Part shown: in pieces, positions 46,314 to 56,611 of the stretch
Layout of the letters: each line of letters begins with the position of its first letter
Numbering within the stretch: position 1 is the stretch's first letter
Source: Acinetobacter nosocomialis
Lineage (GTDB): Bacteria > Pseudomonadota > Gammaproteobacteria > Pseudomonadales > Moraxellaceae
Direction: 5' to 3'
NCBI GenBank assembly: GCA_025736915.1
Contig: CP107049.1
Location: 2,542,001 to 2,606,000, forward strand
Length of the DNA stretch: 64,000 nt
Notes under the pieces: generated by a model
Told to the model about the DNA's origin: nothing
Seen by the model: only the letters and a program-made list of their open reading frames with translations
Databases searched by the model: none
Made by a program: the position numbers and the translations under genes

Positions 46314-47102
46314 TTATCTATATTGGCGTGGTAAAAATTTAACTTCCGGATGTTTATCTTTTTTACGAGCAAGTTTGCTATTTTTACCAAGTAATAATTT
46401 AAGTTGCCAGATTTTTTCTAGGCGCAATGATTTTTCTGGTTGATGCTCCATTGCATCTAATACGCGTTTTGCGGCAGTTAAGGCATCTGGTGAGCGTTGC
46501 AGCATTTCTGAGGCAATCGCATTCGCTTTTTCTAATGGATTTTCACTTAAGTGAGTTACAAGGCCAATATCTTTTGCATAGTTTCCGTCAAATACACGGG
46601 CAGTTAAGGTCAGCTCTTTTGCAAGATCAACACCTATCAAACCCTTAAGTGAGCGGGTAAGTCCCATATCTGGTACTAAACCCCAGCGACTTTCCATAAT
46701 CGACATTTTAGTCTCTGGGTGAGCAATACGGATATCGGCAGCCAGCGCAAGTTGCATCCCCGCACCAAAACAATAACCTTCAAGTGCGGCAATCACAGGT
46801 ACAGGTAAGTTCTGCCAAATTAGAAACGCTTTTTGGAAAAGGCTTTGTCCCGGCTTTACAAGTTCCCAAATCGCAAATGCAGAGTTCTTAGGATTGTTAA
46901 GGTCAGATAAATCAATACCAGCACTAAATACTTGTGCTTCACCCGTCAAAATTACACAGCGGATATCTCGATCTTTTTGTATGGCTTTAGCCGTTGAAAC
47001 GAGTTCTTTAAGGAGGGCGAAACTCATGGCATTACGTTTATCTGGACGGTTTAGATAAACTGTCGCAATACCATTATTCTTTTCAATACGTAAAAGTGCC
47101 AT
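46314..47102 (-). CDS. Enoyl-CoA hydratase/isomerase (crotonase) family protein
   Basis: 262 residues. Crotonase fold with RPDKRNAMS (about 19-27), oxyanion-hole glycines in FSAGIDLSDL and EGYCFGAGMQLALAADI, and ESRWGLVPDMGLT. The glutamate positions resemble ECH-type enzymes and delta3,5-delta2,4-dienoyl isomerases; exact activity is unclear. It is the first gene of a run with the hydroxyacid dehydrogenase (11-base gap) and hyi. Confidence 0.82.
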   Translation of the reverse strand: MALLRIEKNNGIATVYLNRPDKRNAMSFALLKELVSTAKAIQKDRDIRCVILTGEAQVFSAGIDLSDLNNPKNSAFAIWELVKPGQSLFQKAFLIWQNLPVPVIAALEGYCFGAGMQLALAADIRIAHPETKMSIMESRWGLVPDMGLTRSLKGLIGVDLAKELTLTARVFDGNYAKDIGLVTHLSENPLEKANAIASEMLQRSPDALTAAKRVLDAMEHQPEKSLRLEKIWQLKLLLGKNSKLARKKDKHPEVKFLPRQYR

Positions 47103-47199
47103 GAAATTCCCGCTTATTTTTTTATCGATAAGCGGAGCATAACATGGCTTGAAATTGGAAACATGACAGGTCAGTCATGCCTTTTTTACAGGTTCTTGT

Positions 47200-50007
47200 T
47201 TAGTCTGGTATAACTAAGATTTGATGAGCCGCACTTTCAACTTCTTTAATGACAAGTCCTAACTCATCAAAACGTTGCATGACTTCTTCGATGAATCCGT
47301 CATCGGCTCTACGGCGTTCTTTACGTAATGTCGAAACAAACTGTTCGAAGTCACCAGTGACTTGTTGAAGTTTTGGCGTACCGACATAGCGAGTTGCGCC
47401 GTAGAGGCGATGTAATACATGTTCGAGTTGAGGGAAGTCTTCCAGCTCAATGAGCTGCTGCATTTCATCTAGCTCAGTTGGAAAACTGTCTACCAACATT
47501 TTCAGTAAGTCTTGAGCAAGATCTTCTTTATTTGCAGCCAGTTGTAGGCTTTGTTGCCAGTTTAATATTTCTGGGTCTAGTGCTTCGACAACAACGTGAT
47601 GATCTTTATCTAAAGCTTGCGCAGTGAAATTGTTTTTGGTCCATTGCGTTAAAATCTGAATGATTTGCTCCATTTGAATTGGTTTGGTGACATAGTCATT
47701 CATACCCACTTTAAGAAGCTTTTGTTTTTCATCAGCAAGGGCATGGGCTGTTAGTGCAATAATTGGAAGCTGCATTTCTCCGTCTAAAGTTGACTCTAGC
47801 GAGCGGATCGCGCGCGTAGTATCAATACCTGACATAACCGGCATTTGAATATCCATAAATACCAAATCAAACGGCTTGAGTTTTTGGTCAATGCGTTCTT
47901 GAATGATATTCAGCGCTTCTTGTCCACTTAAAGCTTTAGTAGTTTTAACATTTAGCTCACCTAACAATGCTTCTAAAACAATTAAGTTCGGTAAGTGGTC
48001 ATCGACCGCTAAAATATGTAAACCCTGACCATTAAAGTCTTGTTGTTCCTCTTCAAAAATAGGTTGGTCACTTAATAATTGAATGAGTCCGCTACGGCTT
48101 AATGGTTGATAAAGTGGGCGAGCACGATATTCAGTGAGCATGTTTGGCTCAAGTGTCATTTGGTAGCCGTAAACTGCTAAGTTGCCTTGATAGCGGCTAC
48201 GAATTTCTTTAAGCAGAGCCTCTGTATCACCGCTATGATCAACAATAAGCCAAGTATTATCTTTCTGGTCGAGGTGTTTTAAGCGGCTAAACAAGTCTAG
48301 AATCGACTGCGTTTCGATATGTGGAACTTGGTAATTTTCAAGATAGTATCGTAAAACACTTGCCGTTGCAGGATGTGCTAAATAAGACACCACTTGTAAA
48401 TGTTCGAAGTGAGGGTGTTCTATCTCATGCTCTTCATCTACAGCAAACTGTGCAGTAAACCAGAATGTTGAGCCTTTTTCTGTTGGTGCACGCTCTTGGT
48501 TATCTTCAAAACCAATTTGACCATGCATGAGATGAACCAGTTGTTTGGAAATCGCGAGACCTAAGCCTGTACCACCAAATTGGCGTGTAACAGATGCATC
48601 GCCTTGTGAAAACGACTCAAATAATTTTTTACGGTCAGTACCACTTAAACCAATGCCGCTATCTTGAACGCTAAAATGCAGTAAACATTGACCAATGTCG
48701 TCATGTTCCATACGTACACGAACAATAATTTCGCCGTCTGGCGTGAACTTGATTGCATTTGAAATTAGGTTGGTCAAAATTTGCTTAAAGCGTAAAGCAT
48801 CTCCAATGACTTCTTGAGGAATGTTATCTGCATAATAAAATGCCATGGCAATATGCTTTTGGGCAGCCAAAGGTGACAACATATCCATGACATCGAAAAT
48901 AGCTTCTTCTAAATCAAACGGTGCTGTCTCAAGCTCTAATTTACCTGCATCAATTTTTGAGAAATCTAATACGTCGTTAATTAATGCTAATAAATGGGCA
49001 GAAGATTTTCGAATAGTTTGTAGATAGAGGTTTTGTTCGTTACTTAGGTTTTGTTGGCGGAGTAATAAATGAATAAAGCCATCAATACTGTTAAGCGGCG
49101 TACGAAGCTCATGACTGATATTGGCAAGGAAAACAGATTTTGCCTGATTTGATGAAATGGCTTGGTCACGTGCTTGACGGTAAGTAATATTTTGAACTTC
49201 GAGGGTATCTAACGTTCTACGTAAGTCTTCTTCGGTTTGTTCTGTGTGTTCTTTAAGCTCTAAAAAACTAAAATGTAATCTTTTCACTACACTTGCGATA
49301 TCGCGCTGCAGTAAGCGTAATTCACCAGTACTGTTAATGACCATGTGCTGGTCTAAAGTATCTGCATTAAGTCGCTGTAGCTGCATCCGAATTTCGTACA
49401 TTGGAGCGACCCAACGGCGAGAGAAGAAATTTAGACAGAGCAAAAGTAATAATAAAGTCATTAGACTGGTAATAACTAACGCAATCAGAATGCGATAACG
49501 TGCTAATTCTAGTGGCTGATTATCCATTTCAATCACTAGCCAGACAGGGGCTTTCCCTGTGGTATTGCTGACTCGAATACCATAGATATTGTTGTGGTTG
49601 TAAGAGATCGGGCCGAAAAAACTATTGCTTTGCGTAAAGTTGGGCCAGTAACGATTATCTCGGTAACCCACACTTAAGTATGTTTGACCATTACTATCAA
49701 TTAAAGCAGCACGCTTTAAATCTTTTTCACTGAACATGCTTTGCATAATGTTTTGTGCATGATCATATTCATCAGGTTTTAGCTCTACCAATGTGTAGAG
49801 GTTTTTGGCGATTTCATTATAACGAGCCAAAATAGCCGAAGCGTGATGCAGTTGCTGTTGTTTTGCAGAGTGAGAGGTTTCAGTTAAAACCAGAAATGCG
49901 CCAACCCCTGTTAAAATCATCATGGGCACAAAAATAAGAGCAATCAATTGCCCATATGCATGATTCAGACGTAAGCGTTTCGATAAGGTTTTATTGAAAT
50001 TAGACAT
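47200..50007 (-). CDS. gacS: Hybrid sensor kinase GacS/BarA
   Basis: 935 residues: transmembrane helices at about 16-40 and 171-195 flanking a periplasmic sensor, a HAMP linker, HisKA with H299 in SHELRTPL, HATPase (NLISNAIKF, DSGIGL, GGTGLGLAISKQL), a degenerate receiver-like segment (about 530-640), a receiver domain with phosphoacceptor D719 in FMDIQMP, and a C-terminal Hpt domain with H866. This tripartite layout is diagnostic of BarA/GacS. The partner GacA is not in the window. As in E. coli, the gene is divergent from the rlmD-relA block. Confidence 0.93.
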   Translation of the reverse strand: MSNFNKTLSKRLRLNHAYGQLIALIFVPMMILTGVGAFLVLTETSHSAKQQQLHHASAILARYNEIAKNLYTLVELKPDEYDHAQNIMQSMFSEKDLKRAALIDSNGQTYLSVGYRDNRYWPNFTQSNSFFGPISYNHNNIYGIRVSNTTGKAPVWLVIEMDNQPLELARYRILIALVITSLMTLLLLLLCLNFFSRRWVAPMYEIRMQLQRLNADTLDQHMVINSTGELRLLQRDIASVVKRLHFSFLELKEHTEQTEEDLRRTLDTLEVQNITYRQARDQAISSNQAKSVFLANISHELRTPLNSIDGFIHLLLRQQNLSNEQNLYLQTIRKSSAHLLALINDVLDFSKIDAGKLELETAPFDLEEAIFDVMDMLSPLAAQKHIAMAFYYADNIPQEVIGDALRFKQILTNLISNAIKFTPDGEIIVRVRMEHDDIGQCLLHFSVQDSGIGLSGTDRKKLFESFSQGDASVTRQFGGTGLGLAISKQLVHLMHGQIGFEDNQERAPTEKGSTFWFTAQFAVDEEHEIEHPHFEHLQVVSYLAHPATASVLRYYLENYQVPHIETQSILDLFSRLKHLDQKDNTWLIVDHSGDTEALLKEIRSRYQGNLAVYGYQMTLEPNMLTEYRARPLYQPLSRSGLIQLLSDQPIFEEEQQDFNGQGLHILAVDDHLPNLIVLEALLGELNVKTTKALSGQEALNIIQERIDQKLKPFDLVFMDIQMPVMSGIDTTRAIRSLESTLDGEMQLPIIALTAHALADEKQKLLKVGMNDYVTKPIQMEQIIQILTQWTKNNFTAQALDKDHHVVVEALDPEILNWQQSLQLAANKEDLAQDLLKMLVDSFPTELDEMQQLIELEDFPQLEHVLHRLYGATRYVGTPKLQQVTGDFEQFVSTLRKERRRADDGFIEEVMQRFDELGLVIKEVESAAHQILVIPD

Positions 50008-50179
50008 GGCTACATCGGATTGATCTCTCTGTAGGGCATATTATCACGCTTTATTTTAAAACAGACGGCATTTTATAACTGACTGGGCTTTAATCACTTT
50101 CATTAAAAAGCATAGTGAAATGGGTGCAGTACCGATCATTTTTTCATACAATAGTGCCACCCCGATTTAGGTGTTGATC

Positions 50180-51112
50180 ATGAGTAATACACAACCTGAT
50201 TTTTTAGCCGACGAATTTTTGTTAGATCACTATGTAGGTAAAACACCTTTAGTCCGTTTGCAGCGCTTGGCTTGTCACACGCAGGCAACGGTTTTAGCAA
50301 AATTGGAAGGTAATAATCCGGCAGGTTCTGTAAAAGATCGCCCTGCATATAACATGATTATGCAGGCAGAAAAGCGTGGTCAAATTAAACCGGGCGATAC
50401 GTTAATTGAGGCAACCAGCGGCAATACAGGCATTGCATTGGCTATGGTTGCGGCAATGCGCGGCTATAAAATGAAACTTATCATGCCAAATAACATGAGC
50501 CAAGAACGCAAAGATGCGATGTTAGCTTATGGCGCAGAACTGATTGAAGTGACTCCACAGCAAGGTATGGAAGGCGCACGTGATTTAGCTTTGCAAATGG
50601 AAAAAGATGGCAAGGGTCATGTTCTAAACCAATTTGGTAATCCTGATAATGTTGAGGCTCATTACCTGACAACTGGTCCTGAAATCTGGAAGCAAACTGG
50701 CGGTAAAATTACTCATTTTGTAAGCTCAATGGGTACAACCGGTACCATTATGGGTGTTTCTAAGTATTTAAAAGAACAAAATCCAGACATTCAGATTGTG
50801 GGTTTGCAACCAGCAGATGGCTCAAGTATTGCGGGTATTCGCCGTTGGCCAAAAGAATATTTACCAACAATTTTTGATAGCAGTCGTGTAGACCGCATTA
50901 TTGATATTCCTCAAATTGAGGCTGAAAAGACCATGCGTAAATTAGCACGTATGGAAGGTATTAGTGCTGGTACATCTTCAGGTGGTGCAGTTTGGGCATC
51001 AATCAAGATTGCAGAAGAAAATCCGGATGCTGTTATTGTGTGCATTATCTGTGACCGTGGCGACCGCTACTTGTCTACAGGTCTGTTCTCAGTACAGGAC
51101 GATAACTCATAA
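50180..51112 (+). CDS. cysM: Cysteine synthase B
   Basis: PLP enzyme using O-acetylserine with sulfide or thiosulfate. 310 residues from ATG 50180 (AGG nine bases upstream; a GTG at 50171 adds three). PLP lysine K52 in NPAGSVKDRPA, phosphate-binding EATSGNTGIALA, RRWPKEYLPTIF insert typical of CysM. First gene of the plus-strand run, which continues through the exonuclease, rlmD and relA. Confidence 0.93.
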   Translation: MSNTQPDFLADEFLLDHYVGKTPLVRLQRLACHTQATVLAKLEGNNPAGSVKDRPAYNMIMQAEKRGQIKPGDTLIEATSGNTGIALAMVAAMRGYKMKLIMPNNMSQERKDAMLAYGAELIEVTPQQGMEGARDLALQMEKDGKGHVLNQFGNPDNVEAHYLTTGPEIWKQTGGKITHFVSSMGTTGTIMGVSKYLKEQNPDIQIVGLQPADGSSIAGIRRWPKEYLPTIFDSSRVDRIIDIPQIEAEKTMRKLARMEGISAGTSSGGAVWASIKIAEENPDAVIVCIICDRGDRYLSTGLFSVQDDNS

Positions 51113-51124
51113 TTGAGAGAAAGA

Positions 51125-51943
51125 ATGCGTTTCCCAACTTTAGTTTTTGACATTGAAACTTTAACTGATTTAAAAGCGGGAGCGCATTTATATCATCTTG
51201 ATTTGCCAGAGGCAGATGTTGAACAGGCACTCACAAAAATCCGCCGCCAAGAATCAGGTATGGATTTTCAGCGTTTGCCATTGCATGAAATCGTTTGTAT
51301 CTCTGGTTTATGGATTGATGAATCGGGTTTTAGACTGTTTTCTTTTAGTCGAGAGCACTATTCAGAAGCTGAAATTTTACAGAAATTTCTATCTATTTTT
51401 GACAAGCGCCATCCTACTTTGGTGAGTTGGAATGGCTCACAATTTGATTTGCCGGTTATTTTGTTCCGTGCCATGTATCATGGTCTTTCTGCACCGGGCT
51501 TGTTCGATCAAGGTGAGCTTGATAGCCAGAAGCGTTTTAATAATTATCAAAACCGTTATCACCACCGTCATATTGATTTAATGGATGTGATGGCAATGTT
51601 TAATGGCCGTAATTTCCAGAAACTTGATGAGGTTGCCTGTATTTTAGGTTTACCAGGTAAACGTGGTGAATCGGGGTATCATGTTCCTGAATACGTACGT
51701 ACTCAGCAATGGTTAAAGTTAACCAGTTATTGTGAAGGTGATGTACTCAATACATGGTTTATTTATTTGCGTTGGTTGTTACTTAAAGGCCAAATTAATG
51801 TAGATGAACATAACCACTGGATTAGTTCGAGTATTGAATATTTACAGACTATGCCTCAACAGGCCGATTTTCTTGAAGTGTGGCAACGTACCTCAAAACA
51901 CACCGATTTTACGTCCCACTATTTTAATCCTTTAGATTTTTAG
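51125..51943 (+). CDS. Predicted 3'-5' exonuclease (PolB-like, DnaQ superfamily)
   Basis: 272 residues from ATG 51125; a TTG at 51113 adds four. An Exo I motif with Asp and Glu (FDIETLTDL, about 8-16), a central Exo II (WNGSQFDLPVI), and a late Exo III (YCEGDVLNTW) give the DEDD catalytic set, matching the 'predicted 3'-5' exonuclease related to PolB' family (PF10108). The substrate is unknown. It sits between cysM (12 bases) and rlmD (9 bases), suggesting cotranscription. Confidence 0.82.
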   Translation: MRFPTLVFDIETLTDLKAGAHLYHLDLPEADVEQALTKIRRQESGMDFQRLPLHEIVCISGLWIDESGFRLFSFSREHYSEAEILQKFLSIFDKRHPTLVSWNGSQFDLPVILFRAMYHGLSAPGLFDQGELDSQKRFNNYQNRYHHRHIDLMDVMAMFNGRNFQKLDEVACILGLPGKRGESGYHVPEYVRTQQWLKLTSYCEGDVLNTWFIYLRWLLLKGQINVDEHNHWISSSIEYLQTMPQQADFLEVWQRTSKHTDFTSHYFNPLDF

Positions 51944-51952
51944 GTTCATTCT

Positions 51953-53344
51953 TTGAAACAGCAAGCCAAATCTCGCAAAGCTCAGCAACCTGAATATATT
52001 TTTCAGGTTGAAACTCTTTCTCATGAGGGGCGAGGAATTGCGCACTATGGTTCTCATCCGGATCATCCGGCAGATAAGCATGGTAAAAAGGTATTTATCC
52101 GTTATGCGTTGCCTGGAGAAACCGTAAAGGCTCAAATTACGCATGAGGCTAAACGCCTTGAAGAAGCTGAAATGATTGAGCTTTTAGCAGAACCTTCGCC
52201 AAATCGTGTAGAGGCAGTTTGTCCTCATTATGGTATTTGTGGTGGCTGTAGCATGCAGCACATCCATCCAGATGAGCAAATTCGCTTAAAGCAAAATGTA
52301 CTCCAGTCACATTTACAACATTTTGCGGGTATTCAACCTGAACAGTGGTTAGAGCCAATTCGATCTTTACAAAGTGATTATCGTCGTCGAGCGCGTATTG
52401 GTGTGCGTTATTTGCCAAAACCAGATCGTTTGATTTTAGGTTTCCGCGAGCATCATAGTAATCGTTTAACTTCTATCCATACATGTAGTGTTTTGGACAA
52501 AAAGTTATCAGATAGTCTGCCAGAATTGCGTACTTTACTCCAAAGTCTAAAGGGCAAAGCGCATATTGGTCATGTAGAATTAGCAAAAGGTGATGAGGAA
52601 ATTTCTTTATTGGTTCGTCATGTAGAAAAATTAAACAGTTCTGATGTCAACCAATTAAGACAATTTGCGTTACACAAAGGCTGGCAATTGTATTTGCAAC
52701 CTAAAGGTCCTGAAAGTCTTCGTCGTATTGATGAAGAGCAAGGTGCTATGCGGTTACATTATGCTTTAAATGCATTTGAGCTAAATTTTGTTTTTTCGCC
52801 ATTGGATTTTACGCAGGTCAATGGCACAGTAAATGAACAAATGGTGCAATTGGCATGTGAATTGCTTCAATTGCAGCAGGGTGAAAGGGTACTGGATCTG
52901 TTTTGTGGATTAGGTAATTTTTCGCTTCCACTTGCACGATGTGTTGGTGCAAATGGACAAGTTGTGGGTGTGGAAGCAAGTGAAGAAATGGTGCAACGAG
53001 CAACGGATAATGCCAAGTGTAACAATCTGGTGCAAGCGAGCTTCTTTTCACAAGATTTAACAAAAGATTTTTCGCATCATTCTTGGGCAAATCAAGGATT
53101 TGATGCATTATTGATTGATCCTCCTCGTGCTGGTGCATATGAAATTATGCAGTATGTGCCAAACTTTGGAGCAAAAAGAATCGTTTATGTATCATGTAAT
53201 CCAGCAACACTAGCAAGGGATGCAGGTGTTTTGGCTCAACATGGGTACCAGTTAAAAAAAGCAGCGGTTATGGACATGTTTACGCACACAGAACATGTTG
53301 AATCAATTGCTTTATTTGAAAAAATTCAAGAGATAAACGATTAA
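51953..53344 (+). CDS. rlmD: 23S rRNA (uracil-1939-C5) methyltransferase RlmD
   Basis: SAM- and [4Fe-4S]-dependent rRNA methyltransferase. 463 residues: N-terminal TRAM domain, cluster cysteines C90, C96, C99 and a fourth near 178, SAM motif [14 protein letters not shown], and the catalytic cysteine in [11 protein letters not shown] near 420. The start is TTG 51953, nine bases past the upstream stop, with AGGTT before it; no ATG occurs before the conserved TRAM region. It precedes relA by 30 bases, as rumA does in E. coli. Confidence 0.93.
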   Translation: MKQQAKSRKAQQPEYIFQVETLSHEGRGIAHYGSHPDHPADKHGKKVFIRYALPGETVKAQITHEAKRLEEAEMIELLAEPSPNRVEAVCPHYGICGGCSMQHIHPDEQIRLKQNVLQSHLQHFAGIQPEQWLEPIRSLQSDYRRRARIGVRYLPKPDRLILGFREHHSNRLTSIHTCSVLDKKLSDSLPELRTLLQSLKGKAHIGHVELAKGDEEISLLVRHVEKLNSSDVNQLRQFALHKGWQLYLQPKGPESLRRIDEEQGAMRLHYALNAFELNFVFSPLDFTQVNGTVNEQMVQLACELLQLQQGERVLDLFCGLGNFSLPLARCVGANGQVVGVEASEEMVQRATDNAKCNNLVQASFFSQDLTKDFSHHSWANQGFDALLIDPPRAGAYEIMQYVPNFGAKRIVYVSCNPATLARDAGVLAQHGYQLKKAAVMDMFTHTEHVESIALFEKIQEIND

Positions 53345-53374
53345 AAACATGAGTTACATATCCAGGAGAATGGT

Positions 53375-55681
53375 ATGGTCACAGTACGTGAACAGTTACC
53401 TGAACAACTAACTGAGTTGTCAGAGGAAACGACTGTAGAGCATGCCGCCGAAACACAAGTCGGTTTAGCCTCATGGTTGGATCGGGTTCGTGAAATATTA
53501 GATGGGGCAGAGCTTAAACAACTCGAAGAGGTTGCGCATTTAACCCTGCAAAAAGAGTTAGATTCAACGGTTAATCATCGTTCCAATACATTTGCTACTG
53601 GTGTTGGAATGGCTGATATTCTGGCGCATTTGCATGTAGATGAAGACACTTTATCTGCTGCAATGCTTTATCGTAGTGTTCGTGAGGACATTACTGATAT
53701 AGAAGAAGTGAGGCGTAAATTTGGTGAGCAAGTCTATAACCTTGTCAAAGGCACTTTGGCAATGGGTAAGCTTTCAGAGCTCATTGAAAAAAATAAACGA
53801 TTAGAAGACCATTTTAATAATAACCAGCGGGAACATTTAAGCGGCATTTATAAAATGCTGATTTCTGTGACCGAAGATGTTCGTGTTGTTTTAATTAAGT
53901 TAGCTGAGCGTACTTATTCTTTACGAGAGCTCGCAAACTCGTCACGTGAGCGTCAAGAGCGTGTCGCACGTGAAATTCTAACTATTTATTCTCCATTAGC
54001 GCACCGTTTGGGTATTGCACAGCTTAAGTGGGAACTAGAAGATTTAGCTTTCCGCTATTTGGCACCAGATCGTTATAAAGAGATTGCTTCTTTACTCAAT
54101 GAAAAGCGTTTAGAGCGTGAACATTATATTCAGTTCGTGATTGATCGCTTAAAGAATGAGTTGGCGTCTTACGGTATTGAAGCTGAAATTACAGGTCGAG
54201 CAAAACACATTTATTCGATTTATCGAAAAATGAAAAGTAAAAACCTGAGTTTTGATCAGCTTTATGATATCCGTGCCTTACGTGTGTTGGTGAATAGCGT
54301 ACCAGAGTGTTATCACTCATTAGGTATTGTTCATCAAATTTGGCGTCATATTCCACACCAGTTTGATGACTATATTACCAACCCGAAAGCCAATGGTTAT
54401 CGCTCATTACATACAGCTGTAATTGCTGAAAATAAATCTTTAGAAGTACAAATCCGTACTCATGAGATGCATGATGAAGCAGAATTAGGCGTGTGTTCGC
54501 ACTTTAACTATAAAGAAGGCTCAAAGAATACCGACCATTCTTTTAACCACCGTTTGCACTCGCTTCGTGCTGTTTTGGAACATTACCAAGAACGTAATGA
54601 AACCACGGTACATCAAAATGAAGATGAGACAGAAGGCTTTGATCAACTTCAAGACTTTGAGGGTTTTGAAAAGATTTATGTTTTCAGTCGTGATGGTGAT
54701 ATTAAAGAATTACCACGTGGTTCAACTGTTTTAGACTTTGCCTATCATGTGCACACAGAAGTAGGAAATAAATGTTATGCAGCGCGTGTTAACCAGCGCT
54801 ACGTGCCATTAACCTATACGTTAAAAACAGGTGAGCAGGTTGAGATTTTAACCAAGAAAGACCGTGAACCAAACCGTGACTGGTTGGTGAACTCTTTAGG
54901 TTATATCAAGACATCTCGTGCACGTGACAAGCTACGTCACTGGTTCAGACAGCAAGATCGTAGTAAGAACCTTGAAGTTGGTCGTGAGTTACTGAACAAA
55001 GAATTGTCTCGATTGGCGATTCACCCTAAGAGTATCGATCTTAACGACTACTCGTCGCATTTCAATGTGAAAACAGGCGATGATATTTTGGTTAATCTGG
55101 TTAGCGGCGATATAAGCCTACATGCCTTGATTAACCAGATTAATCGTCAAATGCATCTAGATCAGGATGAGCCTGAACTGGTACTTAAGCCAACATTAAA
55201 CCCGCGTGCCAGCCATACTTTGTCTGCACATGGTATTTTAATTGATGGTTTAGACAACGTAGAGCTACATATTGCACAGTGTTGCCAACCAGTCCATGGT
55301 GAATCAATTGCTGGCTATATCACATTGAACCGTGGTGTAAGTATTCACAAAGTCTTGTGTTCTGATTATCAGCGTATGATCAAGCAAGAGCCAGAACGTG
55401 CTGTTGAAGCCGATTGGGAAATGCAGCCAACTCGTGGTCAAAGTGTTCAAATTGTAGTTGAAGCTTATGATCGTCGTGGCTTACTCAAAGACTTAACTCA
55501 AGTGATTTTCTCTGACCAGATTAATATCCGTCAGGTGAATACAATTTCTGAGGCTGATGGCATTGCCAATATGAAGTTACTCATTGAGGTCAAAGGTTTG
55601 GCTCAGCTTTCACGTTTGTTGGCTCGTTTAGAGCAGCAACCTGGAATTATTAGCGCACGACGCATGATTCAAGGTGTTTAA
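53375..55681 (+). CDS. relA: GTP pyrophosphokinase RelA
   Basis: Ribosome-associated (p)ppGpp synthetase. 768 residues: an N-terminal pseudo-hydrolase domain in which the HD motif is lost (AAMLYRSVRED in place of ALLHDVVED), the synthetase domain (YDIRALRVLV, YHSLGIVH, NPKANGYRSLHTAV), TGS (IYVFSRDGDIKELPRGSTVLDFAYHVH), zinc-finger/CC domain (HIAQCCQPVHG) and ACT. The missing HD indicates a synthase-only RelA rather than SpoT. AGGAG precedes the ATG by six bases. Confidence 0.95.
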   Translation: MVTVREQLPEQLTELSEETTVEHAAETQVGLASWLDRVREILDGAELKQLEEVAHLTLQKELDSTVNHRSNTFATGVGMADILAHLHVDEDTLSAAMLYRSVREDITDIEEVRRKFGEQVYNLVKGTLAMGKLSELIEKNKRLEDHFNNNQREHLSGIYKMLISVTEDVRVVLIKLAERTYSLRELANSSRERQERVAREILTIYSPLAHRLGIAQLKWELEDLAFRYLAPDRYKEIASLLNEKRLEREHYIQFVIDRLKNELASYGIEAEITGRAKHIYSIYRKMKSKNLSFDQLYDIRALRVLVNSVPECYHSLGIVHQIWRHIPHQFDDYITNPKANGYRSLHTAVIAENKSLEVQIRTHEMHDEAELGVCSHFNYKEGSKNTDHSFNHRLHSLRAVLEHYQERNETTVHQNEDETEGFDQLQDFEGFEKIYVFSRDGDIKELPRGSTVLDFAYHVHTEVGNKCYAARVNQRYVPLTYTLKTGEQVEILTKKDREPNRDWLVNSLGYIKTSRARDKLRHWFRQQDRSKNLEVGRELLNKELSRLAIHPKSIDLNDYSSHFNVKTGDDILVNLVSGDISLHALINQINRQMHLDQDEPELVLKPTLNPRASHTLSAHGILIDGLDNVELHIAQCCQPVHGESIAGYITLNRGVSIHKVLCSDYQRMIKQEPERAVEADWEMQPTRGQSVQIVVEAYDRRGLLKDLTQVIFSDQINIRQVNTISEADGIANMKLLIEVKGLAQLSRLLARLEQQPGIISARRMIQGV

Positions 55682-55691
55682 CTAAATTAAG

Positions 55692-55720
55692 AAAAAGGCC
55701 GTCAATTGACGGCCTTTTTT
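55692..55720. terminator. Terminator between relA and the SDR gene
   Basis: A fully palindromic AAAAAGGCCGTCA/TGACGGCCTTTTT, usable on both strands. Confidence 0.92.
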
Positions 55721-55725
55721 ATAAG

Positions 55726-56499
55726 CTACTTTCTCGATAAATAAATATTAGTTAACCGATTTAAAAATTGTGGGCTTATGGTTGAGAGTTGATAAAGCAG
55801 TTTGGTTTTTATACCAACTGGAGTGTGAGTCGGTGTCCAGAAATGAGCTTTTTTCTCTACAAGTGAAAGCACCTGTTGAGCAATATCATTAGGCGTTAAA
55901 TCAACTCCCATGTTTTGAATAGAGCCTGCATCCATATTGTTGACCATTGCGGTTTGTACGAATAAAGGCATCACATCTAAAACACGAATACCATATTTTT
56001 TCCATTCCACATCTAAACCTTCGGTAATTCCTCGAACTGCAAACTTACTGGCTGAGTAAGAAATAAGATCAGCTTGCCCGTAAATTGCAGAAGCTGAAGA
56101 GAGATTAATGACTCGTGCAAAAGAAGCTTGCTTTAAATAAGGGAGTGCAGCATGGCAACCATTGATGACGCCGTTTACATTAATATTGATTGTTCTTTGA
56201 TGTGATTGAATATCGATATTTTCAAAGGCTCCGGAATATAATATGCCTGCGTTATTCACCAAAATATTAAGCTCGCCAGCCCAGTCGGTAAATTCTTTTA
56301 ATATAAGTTGCCACTGGCTGTAATCACTAACATCTAAATAGCCAGCGCATGCATTAGGTCCTAACTCTGTTGCTAAGCTTTGAGCAAGTGATTCGTTAAT
56401 ATCATAAATGCCTACTTTATATCCTTGGTTGTAAAATACTCGTGCAATTTCTGCTCCAATACCTTGAGCTGCGCCACTAATCAGAATGCTATGTTTCAT
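55726..56499 (-). CDS. Short-chain dehydrogenase/reductase
   Basis: 257 residues with ISGAAQGIGAEIARVFYNQG (about 7-26), NNAGILYSG, active-site YSASKFAVRG, and an aspartate after beta-2 (YDIN) implying NAD(H) preference. It is inserted on the opposite strand between relA and mazG, which are neighbours in E. coli. Substrate unknown. Confidence 0.85.
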   Translation of the reverse strand: MKHSILISGAAQGIGAEIARVFYNQGYKVGIYDINESLAQSLATELGPNACAGYLDVSDYSQWQLILKEFTDWAGELNILVNNAGILYSGAFENIDIQSHQRTININVNGVINGCHAALPYLKQASFARVINLSSASAIYGQADLISYSASKFAVRGITEGLDVEWKKYGIRVLDVMPLFVQTAMVNNMDAGSIQNMGVDLTPNDIAQQVLSLVEKKAHFWTPTHTPVGIKTKLLYQLSTISPQFLNRLTNIYLSRK

Positions 56500-56611
56500 C
56501 TTTTTTTCTCTTTATCGTTACAATATGACGAATGATTTGCCGCTTTAATTTTGATCATAGCAAATTAAGATTTTAAATTTACTGACCGACTTTTTGAACT
56601 TGAGGGTTACC

